Below are positions 54,375-64,000 of a stretch of 64,000 bases of DNA, in pieces; within the stretch, counting starts at the first letter, position 1; each line of letters starts with the position of its first letter. Location: the NCBI GenBank assembly GCA_009760885.1, contig CM019716.1:598001-662000 (forward strand), read 5' to 3'. The notes beneath the pieces were generated by a model that saw only the letters and a program-made list of their open reading frames with translations, was not told the DNA's origin and searched no databases. The position numbers and the translations under genes were made by a program. The DNA comes from Achatina immaculata. Its lineage: Eukaryota > Mollusca > Gastropoda > Stylommatophora > Achatinidae.

Positions 54375-55019
54375 TTCATGCATGTACCTACTAAGCTAGG
54401 GGTCCCTGGTTCGGAGTCCCACCAGGTTCATTGTGGGAGACTTAGTGATGTACTGGGCATCTCCTGATTTCATGATGATGAGACTGGAATTCCAGTTTGT
54501 AGCAACAAAAGCTGTAAATCTCCATCGAAACAGACCAAGAGGCTTGACAGAGTATATAACAGATAATAGGATTCATTGATCTCAGGAAAAGGCTGATGTT
54601 TACATAGAGAAAAGAGCACCACAAGTGTGAGTTACATACAAATTCATAGCGACAAAAAGTGACATTTTTGGAATGTTCTGAATTGTTTTAGAGCAGTCTC
54701 TTGCTGTCTCAGATCGACAGTTGCTTTAACATGACAAATGAGATGCTAAATATTTAATGGTCATATTGTGTATTTGTTTACCCCTGAAGCGAACCAGTTT
54801 TGTATGTGTGATTGATCATCATTTTCGTTTGAATTTCAGTCACATTGAAGGATAATTTTAACACTTTGTGGATCACAGTTATTTACCCTGAAAAACCCTC
54901 AGTTCCCAGCCATTTTTCTGAAAAATGAACTTTTTTGAGTGGACTTAGAAAAACATGCATATCTCTACTCACCATTTAGGGAATGTAATCCAACTTGGTA
55001 GACAGACTCCTAAGACCCT

Positions 55020-57104
55020 CTAGTACTTCTTGAGTGTGTGATATCTTGTGAAACAATTATCTGGGTGCAGTGGGACTTGACAACTTTTACAAATAAATCT
55101 TGTTTCACTTCTTTTCCCATTGACCAAGCACGCTCTGCACTTCCTAGATGGTGCTTTTTTAGTGCCTTGACCCTCAAGCTTCACCAGGACATGATCCTTT
55201 ACTATTCCAGATAATCTTCCTGGAGGATCCTTGCTTGGAGGCCTCAAGCTTCACCAGGACATGATCCTTTACTATTCCAGATAATCTTCCTGGAGGATCC
55301 TTGCTTGGGGGCCTCAAGCTTCACCAGGACATGATCCTTTACTATTCCAGATAATCTTCCTGGAGGATCCTTGCTTGGAGGCCTCAAGCTTCACCAGGAC
55401 ATGATCCTTTACTATTCCAGATAATCTTCCTGGAGGATCCTTGCTTGGGGGCCTCAAGCTTCACCAGGACATGATCCTTTACTATTCCAGATAATCTTCC
55501 TGGAGGATCCTTGCTTGGGGCCCTTTTGAGCTGTTTGGTAGGGGGTTCATTCTCATCACCTGCTTCCAAGATTTCTTGAACAGTAGAGTTTGTTTCAGAT
55601 AGCCAGAATCTTGCCACTTCAACCAGATACTGCTTATAGGTCTTCTTGTTCTTATTTAAGGCTCTGTAGATTATGTATGAGTTAAATAATACACAATTGA
55701 TGAGATAGAATCCTACTTTTTTGTTCTATTTCACTGTCTTCCTCAAGATGTTGTAGTATGAAAGATACTGATCGTACTCTCTACTCCCTTCATTTGTATG
55801 TTGTAATCAACAATGCAAATTGGTTTCATTTGTGGCTGTCCAGTTTTTCTGTCAGTCTTTCCAGTAGCAACTATTCTTGAATTGTGCATTGTTGATATCA
55901 TGCGGACAACTCTTTTGTCTTTCCAGACCTGAAGAAGTGTTTGGTCTTTCTGACAAAATGTGCTTTCATTTTCTTTATTTCTTTGGAAGCAGCTTTCAAA
56001 CTTTGGCAGTCCTCTGTTTTCTCTAATTGTTCCACAGACTCTAGTTTTGTTTTACAGTAGAACTTCAGGCATTGACACACTGTTGTAATAGTTGTCTTGA
56101 TATACATGGTGCCACATTCCAGGATAAGGGCTCAGAACTGACAGGATTGTTTCTTCCAGCTTCCTTCCTTCACCTGTATATATTTCCATGTTTAGTATGT
56201 ATCCTGTGTCACTCTCACATACCAGTCTCACAAGGATCCCATACTTTGTTAACTTTGAAGGATTATATGTCCTAAATTTCAGTCTTCCTCTCCAAGGCAT
56301 CATTCCTTCATCAAGTGAAAGCTGCTGTTTTGGTTTATACAGCTCTTGAAACTTAGGCAAAAAATAATCCAGCAGAGGTTTTATTTTTCTAATTCTGCCT
56401 GTTTCTGGAAGTGTCTGAGAGTTGTCAGAGAAATGCAGAAATGTCAGAAGATGCTTAAATTTAGCTCTGCTCATTGTTTTTGAAAATATTGGTGTTTCCA
56501 GAAGAGGGTCTGTTGTCCAGTACTCTTTCCATTGTGGCCCATCAAAATGATTAATCCAAAGAATTTTTTCATGTCCGCAGGCATTATATTTTCAGACAAA
56601 AGCCAGTAGGTTTGTGCATATGTTGGGTCTTTGCACAGTATAAATTTTCATGATGAGTTAACAGTTCAAAAAAATCATTCCCAAAAATTATACTGCAAAT
56701 TTCTTCTATGCTGTCTGGTTTGTTTACATTCACTGAAACACCAGGATTTCCTAGACATTTTTCTAGAACTGGTGTAGAATTAGTGTTACTCCACACACCT
56801 ATATCACTGTCAACTATATCACATGAAAAATGCAAATGTAAAATACTTGCTGTTGATGCATCATATCCTGACATTGAATCACAGTCAATGTCACTAGAAC
56901 TTCCACAATCTGACATGCAACCCTATGCCTAGTTATCATAGGTTTTATCCGATCGCCAACACAGGAATCACTTTGAAACACATCATTTTCATTACAAGAA
57001 TCATTAAACAGTGATTTTTCATCATCACTAGGCCGGTCTGACAACAAATCATAGCATAATTCAGCGCCAACAGCAGTGTCATCGAAAGAAGCATGCTCCG
57101 CCAT
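55020..57104 (-). pseudogene. piggyBac transposase, frameshifted
   Basis: The likely start MAEHASFDDTAVGAELCYDL is at 57104. An acidic N-terminal region is followed, after frame changes, by MSRAKFKHLLTFLHFSDN, then QLSLDEGMMPWRGRLKF (DE-M-F-GR motif with the first catalytic Asp), YNPSKLTKYGILVRLVCESD and HHVYQDNYYNS (second catalytic Asp). A later stretch gives REYDQYLSYYNILRKTVK, where the third Asp context is altered, then KVGFYLINCVLFNSYIIY. The C-terminal zinc-binding region has CRACLVNGKRSETRFICKSC and CFTRYHTLKKY. At least four frameshifts, plus the 70-bp array. Confidence 0.9.
55171..55520. repeat. Five 70-bp tandem repeats inside the piggyBac transposase
   Basis: Units start at 55171, 55241, 55311, 55381 and 55451 and are nearly identical (GCCTCAAGCTTCACCAGGAC to CCTTGCTTGGAG). 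On the coding strand each reads SKDPPGRLSGIVKDHVLVKLE. Four extra copies add 280 nt, which is not a multiple of three, so the C-terminal zinc region is put out of frame. Confidence 0.97.
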
Positions 57105-57394
57105 TTCGAAAAATGTCGACTTGCAAAATCTCCTAAAACATGTGTTCCCGACCATAATAACGCGAGAATACGATTTTTTTTTTTAAAGTTATGAAGATTG
57201 AAAACAATATTTTATTATATTAACTTTGCAGTAAATATACAGACAACCAAAAATTACTTTAAATAACAAGCTAGAAACAGTTTGAATAATACGACCATTG
57301 AAAATGGCAAATCCTCCTTTCGGCCAACAATGCATGGAAAACCAGAAAATGGCTTTTCTTATCTTTGGGCTGGGAAGTGTTAACACTACTGGTG

Positions 57395-57665
57395 GTATTT
57401 TTGAAAAACGGAGAAGCTGAATTTGTTGACCATAGCAAGGTCCGGGTTCAGTCCCAGCAGTGGGATTTTTTTCTGGTGCATACCAGAAAGGCCCCAGGGT
57501 TCACCCAGCCTCTGAAAATGGGTAGCAGATAAATCTGGGAAGATAAAGTGGCCAGGTGTGATACTGACCATATCACACTTTCGTGTGCTGAAGAAAATAT
57601 GAGCCTAACACCATATTCCTCAGTATGCCTTAATGGCATGGAAATGAAAATTTTACCAGATCTGA
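57395..57665 (+). mobile_element. tRNA-headed SINE copy
   Basis: B-box-like GTCCGGGTTCAGTCCC, then GGTTCACCCAGCCTCTGAAA, core GATACTGACCATATCACACT, and AATGGCATGGAAATG. Same body as 5365-5615. It follows directly on the piggyBac end. Confidence 0.72.
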
Positions 57666-58357
57666 ATATTGAGCTACATGTTCAGCTATAATATTTCTCT
57701 TCTGCCATTTTTTGTCGGAAATTTTCAGCTCGGAGAAAGCTCTTCTTATTCAGTGATGTTTTTGCAGGTAAATGATATTTTCTTTGACATGATTTCTGTG
57801 CTTGCAAACATTCATGATTTCTCTGTTGCATGACTTTTTTTTTTTTTTTCCCAGTTGATTGGAAGTACAGTAGGTAGATTTTGTGAGCGGTTTTTTGTTT
57901 CAAATGATTTTTTTATTTTAAATAATGAGAGCGGGACAGAGAGGGATGACGTCTTATGTCTCTTGGCATGGCACTGTCTGATCTTATGCTTTTGTAATTT
58001 TAAATGACAATTTATTTAAATTCTACCAAGAAATGAAATTTTGTTGTTGTTTTTTTGTTTAAGTGTTGAGATAACCTGCTGTGAGTATAGTGCCCAAGAA
58101 ATGTTAAATATTTTTGTCTCTGTCCTTGCTGGACTAGGATTTTAATTACAGTGTCCATATCCATAATTTTTCCTGTTTTCAGGATTGCATTGTTTTATGT
58201 TACAATAACCTCTGAGTTGAGAAACATGACATTCAGAAACATGAACAAACAACAGCTAGAAGCTGTATCGAGGCTTATGTGGATTTGACATTCTATTGTT
58301 TTTTTTTTTTTTTTTGAGAGAGATAAGTTTGAGATGTTAATATTTATGTTTGATCTT
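57666..58357. other. Stretch without recognised genes
   Basis: T-rich with two T-runs (57834, 58299). No supported feature. Confidence 0.4.
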
Positions 58358-58358
58358 T

Positions 58359-59610
58359 GGTCTGTGTGTTTGACTGGTTGTTTAGTGCTAGCTAGCTAGG
58401 TCCATGTGTTTGACTGGTTGTTTTGTGCTAGCTAGCTAGGTCCATGTGTTTGACTGGTTGTTTAGTGCTAGCTAACTAGGTCTGTGTGTTTGACTCTTTG
58501 TTTAGTGCTAGCTACAAAGTGTGTGTTTGACTCTTTGTTTAGTGCTGATGAGATCTGTATATTTCGCTCTTTGTTTAGTGCTAGCTAGCTAGGTCCATGT
58601 GTTTGACTGGTTGTTTAGTGCTAGCTAGCTAGGTCCATGTGTTTGACTGGTTGTTTTGTGCTAGCTAGCTAGGTCCATGTGTTTGACTGGTTGTTTAGTG
58701 CTAGCTAGCTAGGTCTGTGTGTTTGACTGGTTGTTTTGTGCTAGCTAGCTAGGTCCATGTGTTTGACTGGTTGTTTAGTGCTAGCTAACTAGGTCTGTGT
58801 GTTTGACTGGTTGTTTTGTGCTAGCTAGCTAGGTCCATGTGTTTGACTGGTTGTTTAGTGCTAGCTAGCTAGGTCTGTGTGTTTGACTGGTTGTTTTGTG
58901 CTAGCTAGCTAGGTCCATGTGTTTGACTGGTTGTTTAGTGCTAGCTAACTAGGTCTGTGTGTTTGACTCTTTGTTTAGTGCTAGCTACAAAGTGTGTGTT
59001 TGACTCTTTGTTTAGTGCTGATGAGATCTGTATATTCACTCTTTGTTTAGTGCTAGCTAGCTAGGTCCATGTGTTTGACTGGTTGTTTAGTGCTAGCTAG
59101 CTAGGTCCATGTGTTTGACTGGTTGTTTTGTGCTAGCTAGCTAGGTCCATGTGTTTGACTGGTTGTTTAGTGCTAGCTAGCTAGGTCTGTGTGTTTGACT
59201 GGTTGTTTTGTGCTAGCTAGCTAGGTCCATGTGTTTGACTGGTTGTTTAGTGCTAGCTAACTAGGTCTGTGTGTTTGACTGGTTGTTTTGTGCTAGCTAG
59301 CTAGGTCCATGTGTTTGACTGGTTGTTTAGTGCTAGCTAGCTAGGTCTGTGTGTTTGACTGGTTGTTTTGTGCTAGCTAGCTAGGTCCATGTGTTTGACT
59401 GGTTGTTTAGTGCTAGCTAACTAGGTCTGTGTGTTTGACTCTTTGTTTAGTGCTAGCTACAAAGTGTGTGTTTGACTCTTTGTTTAGTGCTGATGAGATC
59501 TGTATATTTCGCTCTTTGTTTAGTGCTAGCTAGCTAGATCTTTGTGTTTGACTCTTTGTACCTAGCTGGCTAACTAGATCTGTATGTTTGACCTTTTGTT
59601 AGTGCTAGCA
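58359..59610. repeat. Satellite-like array, 40-bp unit in ~472-bp higher-order repeats
   Basis: Basic unit: GGTCCATGTGTTTGACTGGT and TGTTTAGTGCTAGCTAGCTA, about 31 copies. Variant units (CTACAAAGTGTG, CTGATGAGATCTG) recur together at 58501, 58974 and 59446, giving a higher-order period of 472-473 bp. The GCTAGCTAGC palindrome is in most units. Confidence 0.95.
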
Positions 59611-60040
59611 CCAATTTAACTTCCTTAATGTCATGTCATTTTTTTTTTCTTCTGAGCAAATTGTACACACAGCCTGGATCTTGAAAAAAAAAATCATTAT
59701 TTCAATTAATTGTATATGAAACCTTTGATCTCTGTTTTTGAACTCTCCATAAGTGGAGAATTGAAAATTTTAAAAATAAAAGTGTATAGATTTGAATTTA
59801 TTGTGTGCTTATTGAAGATTGAGGATATCTGCCTACATTAAGAAACACTGAATAGTGCTTGCTCACATGATTGTCATGAAAGTACCATGTTGGTGCTCTT
59901 AATTTTGCTTCTTTAGGTACATGTAGTAACATTGCTAAATCACTGTTTTACATCCTCTGTAAATATCTCTTCACCATTGATTTCAGATGTTCACCTGTAT
60001 TGTGTTTTTGTTTTTTGTTTTTTTACTCATTCATTTTCTT

Positions 60041-60402
60041 GTCTGGTTTAAGGTAAACTAGAGTTTGCTCATGTTGTCTGGTTTAAGGTAAACTAGTTTG
60101 CTCATGTTGTCTGGTTTAAGGTAAACTAGAGTTTGCTCATGTTGTCTGGTTTAAGGTAAACTAGTTTGCTCATGTTGTCTGGTTTAAGGTAAACTAGAGT
60201 TTGCTCATGTTGTCTGGTTTAAGGTAAACTAGTTTGCTCATGTTGTCTGGTTTAAGGTAAATTAGGGTTTGCTCATGTCTGGTTTAAGGTAAATTAGGTT
60301 TTGCTCATGTCTGGTTTAAGGTAAATTAGGGTTTGCTCATGTCTGGTTTAAGGTAAATTAGGGTTTGCTCATGTCTGGTTTAAGGTAAATTAGGGTTTGC
60401 TC
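60041..60402. repeat. 32-35-bp minisatellite, left part
   Basis: Units GTCTGGTTTAAGGTAAACTA and GAGTTTGCTCATGTT alternate between 35 and 33 bp, then become 32-bp GGTAAATTAGGGTTTGCTC. The array resumes at 61997. Confidence 0.93.
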
Positions 60403-61996
60403 TGTAGGTGCAGGACTGACCTCAGCTAAGAAAGGTTATTATACAGAAGGGCTGTGAATGTCAAGATTGGGTTCAGGGAGCAGCTGAACTTTGGGTTCAA
60501 GATCTCATCCATCTTTACTGTGGGTCTTCCGACACGATAATATGTACAGATGGCTGAGTGACTTAGAACAGCAGAAGTGGTTGGGGTTTTGTTGCCTACC
60601 GAAGTGGAAGAGTAGTGGCACAGAGTTTGAGAGTCTTTGAAGTCACCACATCAAGCATGCGAAGGGAAACTGAGGCTGTGTCGTTGGCAGTGAATGGCTA
60701 GTTGCTAATGATATGGTTAATAGTGTCATTGTGACAGATTCACAGAGTATGCTTTGTAAGATTGAGGAGAAATTGCTTTGAAAAGAATTGATAATCTTTT
60801 AAGGCCTAATGTGGCTTTACTGTCCAGGGCATGTAGGAGTACAAGGCAGTGATATGACAGACAGACTGGATGGACAGGCTAAAATAAATAATAGACAGTG
60901 GACAATGGGGACATTGCTAAAGCTGTATTGGACAGACTGCAGGAAAATGAAGAGCGGGAATGGGAAAATAATGTACCTATGAGGAGACTGCTGGTGCTCT
61001 CTCTCTCTCTCTCTCTCTGAACCTTAAGTGCCCAGGGCACATGGGGCTTCCGCAAGGGTTTTCCACAAATCCCTGTCCTTCGCCTTTTTTTCTGCTCTTG
61101 CCCAGGTGAGCCCTCTATTGCTCAGCATCCTTTCTGTTGTTCTTCTCCATGTCTCTTTTGGTCTACCCTTACTTCTGCTCCCCTGTGGTGTCCATCTTAG
61201 TGCTATTTTTGGTAGTGAGTTGTCAGTCATTCGGAGCATATGTCCCAACCATCGCCAGCGTCATTCCTCAATAATTGTCAGTGGTTTCATCTGCATTTCT
61301 GCTAATAAGATGTTATTTCTTATGGTGTTTGGCCAAAATATTTTTCTAATTCTTCGTAAACATTTAGTCTGGAAAGAATTCAACTTGTTTTCTATGGTTT
61401 TGGTGATTTTCCAGCATTCACTTCCATAGAGTAGTACACTTAGAACATTACTCTTAAATATCCTGATTTTCATATTTATGCTTAGTTTTTTAAAATTTCC
61501 ATATAGTCTGCAGCATTGCAAAAGCCTGGTTTGCTCTAGTAAGTCTGCTGTTGATGTCCTCTGTGCTGTCTCCATTTTCTACTACTCTGCTGCCAAGGTA
61601 TACAAATTCGTTGACCTCCTCCACTAACTTGTTATCTACTCTGAGTACATTTCTGTTGTTCACATTTTGCTTCATTAACTTTGTCTTTCCTACATTGATC
61701 TTTAGTCCTATGTTGTTTGCATTCTGAGTTAGCTTGTTTATTTTATCTTGCATATCTTTGTGACTGCTTGATAATAGACAAATGTCGTCCGCAAAGTCAA
61801 CTGCTGGTGCTAGGGTAAATTAAAAGTGCTGGCAGGAAATCCAAAATGTGTGGCAGAAAACACATTGTAAACAACCAACATTTGACAGGAACTATTACTG
61901 GGCATACTCTTGGATAGATGCTGCAGCATGCAGCTGTAGCGTGTTGCTGGGTTGTCCTGAATGCAGTGAGGCTGGATTCTGAACTTTGACCTTAGA
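60403..61996 (+). mobile_element. RNase-H-bearing LINE F fragment inserted in the minisatellite
   Basis: Frames include GLGFCCLPKWKS-like and VVAQSLRVFEVTTSSM sequence also found at 28900-29430, then a YCPGHVGVQGSDMTDRLDG RNase H loop. It is interrupted by LINE B at 60999-61799 and is full of stops. Confidence 0.65.
60999..61799 (-). mobile_element. LINE family B, 801 bp, nested in LINE F
   Basis: 12-bp direct repeat ACTGCTGGTGCT at 60987-60998 and 61800-61811. (CT)n at the left end. Encodes the thumb and C-terminus to ALGT; about 97% like the KATNA1 intron 6 copy by eye, with small deletions. Confidence 0.95.
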
Positions 61997-62114
61997 AGAG
62001 TTTGTTCATGTTGTCTGGTTTAAGATAGATAAACTAGTTTGTTCATGTTGTATGGTTTAAGGTGAACAAGAGTTTGTTCATGTTGTTTGGTTTAAGATAA
62101 ATTAGAGTCTACAC
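61997..62114. repeat. 32-35-bp minisatellite, right part
   Basis: Three or four diverged units (GAGTTTGTTCATGTTGTCTG) continue the array of 60041-60402 beyond the LINE insertions. Confidence 0.85.
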
Positions 62115-63192
62115 ATGTCAACTTAGATGAAGTTACACTGAATGAAATTGAAACAGCAGTGAATCTAATGGCTAACAACAAAGCTGCAGGTGAAGATGAA
62201 ATAACAGCCAAAATGTTAAAAGCTATTAACAGTGACAACATGAGCCAGTTACACAGAATGTTTAATAAAATTTGGAAAGAAGAAAGTCCCTTCTAAATGG
62301 AAAAAGGGAATCATTGTCAAAATACCCAAAAAGGCAACTTCAGTGACGACAATAACTAGAGGGGTGTAATCTTACTATCAGTTGTGTCAAAGGTGTTTTG
62401 TAAAGTGATTCTGCATAGAATTAAGGATGTAGTGGATACTGCAATGAGAGAAGAACAGGCAGGATTTTGAAAAGGGAGAAGCTGTCTCGACCAGATCTTT
62501 AAGATTAATACTTGAAAAACATACTGAAAAGCAGAAACCATTAATCCTGAACTTCATCTTCATAGACTTTAAAAAAGCATTTGATAGCATACACAGAGAT
62601 TCATTGTGGAGAATTTTAAGACTATATGGAATACCATCTAAAATTGTCAACATCATTAGATATCTCTACAACGGATATGTTTGTGCAGTCAAGACAGAAG
62701 GAATGAGCGAATGGTTTCAGATTGAAACAGGCGTGAAACAAGGATGTATATTGTCTCCATTGCCTTTTCCTGATCACCCATGAGACTGGTTGTTGTTCAG
62801 TCATCTGTCTTATCTCTGCCTAAGGAAAATACTCGGCATCAAGTGGAACGAATTCAAGAACAATGCTGAGATAAGACAGATGACTGAACAACAACCAGTC
62901 TCATGGGTGATCAGGAAAAGGAGATGAACATATGTTGGTAACTTGATGAGAAGAAATGATCAGAAAATCCCAAAACAAGCTATCAAGTGGAACACAACAG
63001 GCCAAAGAAAAAGAGGCAGATCGCGTGAAACTCTGAAGAGGACATTGTTAGGAGAGGGCAAATTAACAGGCATAAAATCTTTTGATGAGGTTGAAAGACT
63101 CGCTGAAGACAGGAAAAATTGGCGAACTACTTTGCAAACCCTATGTGACAATTAATGGCACGGGAAGAATATAAGATATAAGATAAGATATT
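62115..63192 (+). mobile_element. LINE family A, rearranged copy
   Basis: Begins NLDEVTLNEIETAVNLMANN, passes the palm motif FIDFKKAFDSIHRDSLW and TGVKQGCILSPL, then jumps to a 54-bp inverted segment and resumes at LRKILGIKWNEFKNNAEIRQ. The YADD-type core is deleted. Ends GGCACGGGAAGAATATAAGA with an (ATAAGAT)n tail. Confidence 0.9.
62763..62921. repeat. 54-bp perfect inverted repeat inside LINE A
   Basis: Arms 62763-62816 and 62868-62921 are exact complements around a 51-bp spacer. The right arm is in its normal coding place (EIRQMTEQQPVSWVIRKR); the left arm is the inverted extra copy. Confidence 0.97.
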
Positions 63193-64000
63193 CCCAGATG
63201 ATAGAACTAGAAACCAGATAGATCATTTCTGTGTTAGAAAGAAATACAGAACAACTCTCATATATGTAAGGGCTTATAGGGGTGCAGATGTTAACAGTGA
63301 TCACAATCTGCACATAGGGAAAATAAAACTAAAACTGAAAAGCCAAAACAAGAAATCAATACACAGAAAGATAAACAGCCACAGCATACAAGAAGAGAGT
63401 ACTAACAGTAATTTCAATAAGGAACTTGCCAATCATTCCAAAACACCCTGTGAAGTAGAGGAGATAGGTATAGATGAATTATGGAATTCTTACAGCACAG
63501 CCATAATCACAGCAGCAAAAGCAAGCGCTGGACTGGAAAAACCAAATAGAAAAGCATGGTTATCAGAAAACACATGGAAGTACTTACATGAAAGATGAGC
63601 AGCCAAATTAGACATGTTGAATGTAAAAACATATCTTCGAAAAGATATGGCAAAAGCAACATACAAAGAAATAGACAAGAAAGTAAAAAGTTCAGCTAGA
63701 AGGGATAAAAGAGAATACATAGACAATATGGCGAAAGAGGCAGAGAAAGCAGCAGAAACAGGAGACAGCAAAACTTTATATAACAAACAAAAGAGGCTAA
63801 TAGGTATTATTACATCTAAAGAAAGACCAATCTTTAGCAAAACTGGAACCCTATTAATATCAAGTAAAGACCGAAAGCAAAGATGGTGTGAGCACTTCCA
63901 AGAAATACTTAATCGACCACACCCAAAAGAATTGTTAAACCTTGAAACTGACTTACCAGTCCCACAACTAAATGTCAACCTAGATGAAATTAAATTGCAT
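63193..64000 (+). mobile_element. LINE family A, second copy head-to-tail, runs off the window
   Basis: It starts directly at the tail of the preceding copy, inside the endonuclease: FPDDRTRNQIDHFCVRKKY and VRAYRGADVNSDHNLHIGK with an intact SDH. The linker with AKEAEKAAETGDSKTLYNKQ and KQRWCEHFQEILNRPHPKEL follows. It stops at NVNLDEIKLH, before the reverse transcriptase, at the window edge. One TGA at 63597. The adjacent tail suggests insertion into the tail repeat. Confidence 0.9.

Larger units (their letters stand above)
54862..57379 (-). mobile_element. piggyBac-like transposon, 2518 bp, TTAA-flanked, inactive
   Basis: TTAA at 54858-54861 and 57380-57383. Both ends begin CACTT (CACTTTGTGG, and reversed CACTTCCCAGCCC), and CCAGCCATTTT-TG occurs near each end. 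The only clearly recognisable cargo is the transposase on the minus strand. It lies downstream of KATNA1. Confidence 0.93.

Noticed and set aside
56072..56275. Plus-strand frame inside piggyBac
   Set aside because: Antisense of the transposase.
58359..59610. CRISPR-like array
   Set aside because: No unique spacers; direct tandem repeats in an animal genome.

Overview
The window looks like a lophotrochozoan animal genome, most plausibly a mollusc and perhaps a gastropod. The reasons are spliced genes with GT-AG introns, very AT-rich spacers, dense non-LTR retrotransposons, piggyBac/mariner/Tc1 relics, tRNA-headed SINEs and many minisatellites. A short metazoan-type 18S rRNA fragment agrees with this. 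No bacterial or viral genome is present. Species is an inference; the gene and element calls were read directly from the sequence.

Two host genes can be assembled exon by exon, and they lie head to head. On the minus strand, CARHSP1 (cold-shock-domain RNA-binding protein, 144 aa, three coding exons) spans 26482 down to 21787. On the plus strand, KATNA1 (katanin p60, microtubule-severing AAA+ ATPase, 498 aa, ten coding exons) spans 31163-51480. Every splice phase in both closes without a stop. The 4.7 kb between their coding starts holds a consensus ETS site (27972-27979) and a CpG-rich stretch (about 29800-30180), so a shared or divergent promoter region is likely. A third, unrecognised plus-strand gene may end at 4756-4815 plus 8821-8841.

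Everything else is mostly mobile or repetitive. 1-21 kb: truncated LINEs, SINEs, a 2.03-kb retroposon headed by rDNA spacer and 18S sequence (2310-4341), a complete-length Tc1-like element (11384-12894), a small hAT-like MITE, and a degraded long LINE. 21-31 kb: CARHSP1 with a mariner in intron 2, then LINE debris in the intergenic region. 31-51.5 kb: KATNA1, whose introns carry LINE insertions with target-site duplications, three TTAA-flanked MITEs, a tRNA-Leu-like sequence, several minisatellites, and tandem copies of the gene's own exon 7 splice donor. 51.5-64 kb: more LINEs, a third MITE of exactly the same 685-bp length as one in KATNA1, a piggyBac pseudogene broken by a 5 x 70-bp array, a higher-order satellite, and a nest in which a minisatellite is split by a LINE that is itself split by another LINE.

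For reference I name the LINE families A to G by their C-terminal sequences: A ends near LRALCD with an (ATAAGAT)n tail; B ends ALGT with a (GA)n tail; C has an (AATG)n tail; D has an ERMEE-type tail domain; E ends RHGT; F and the Nimb/I-like group carry RNase H; G ends in an (ATG)n tail. These are working labels, not database names.
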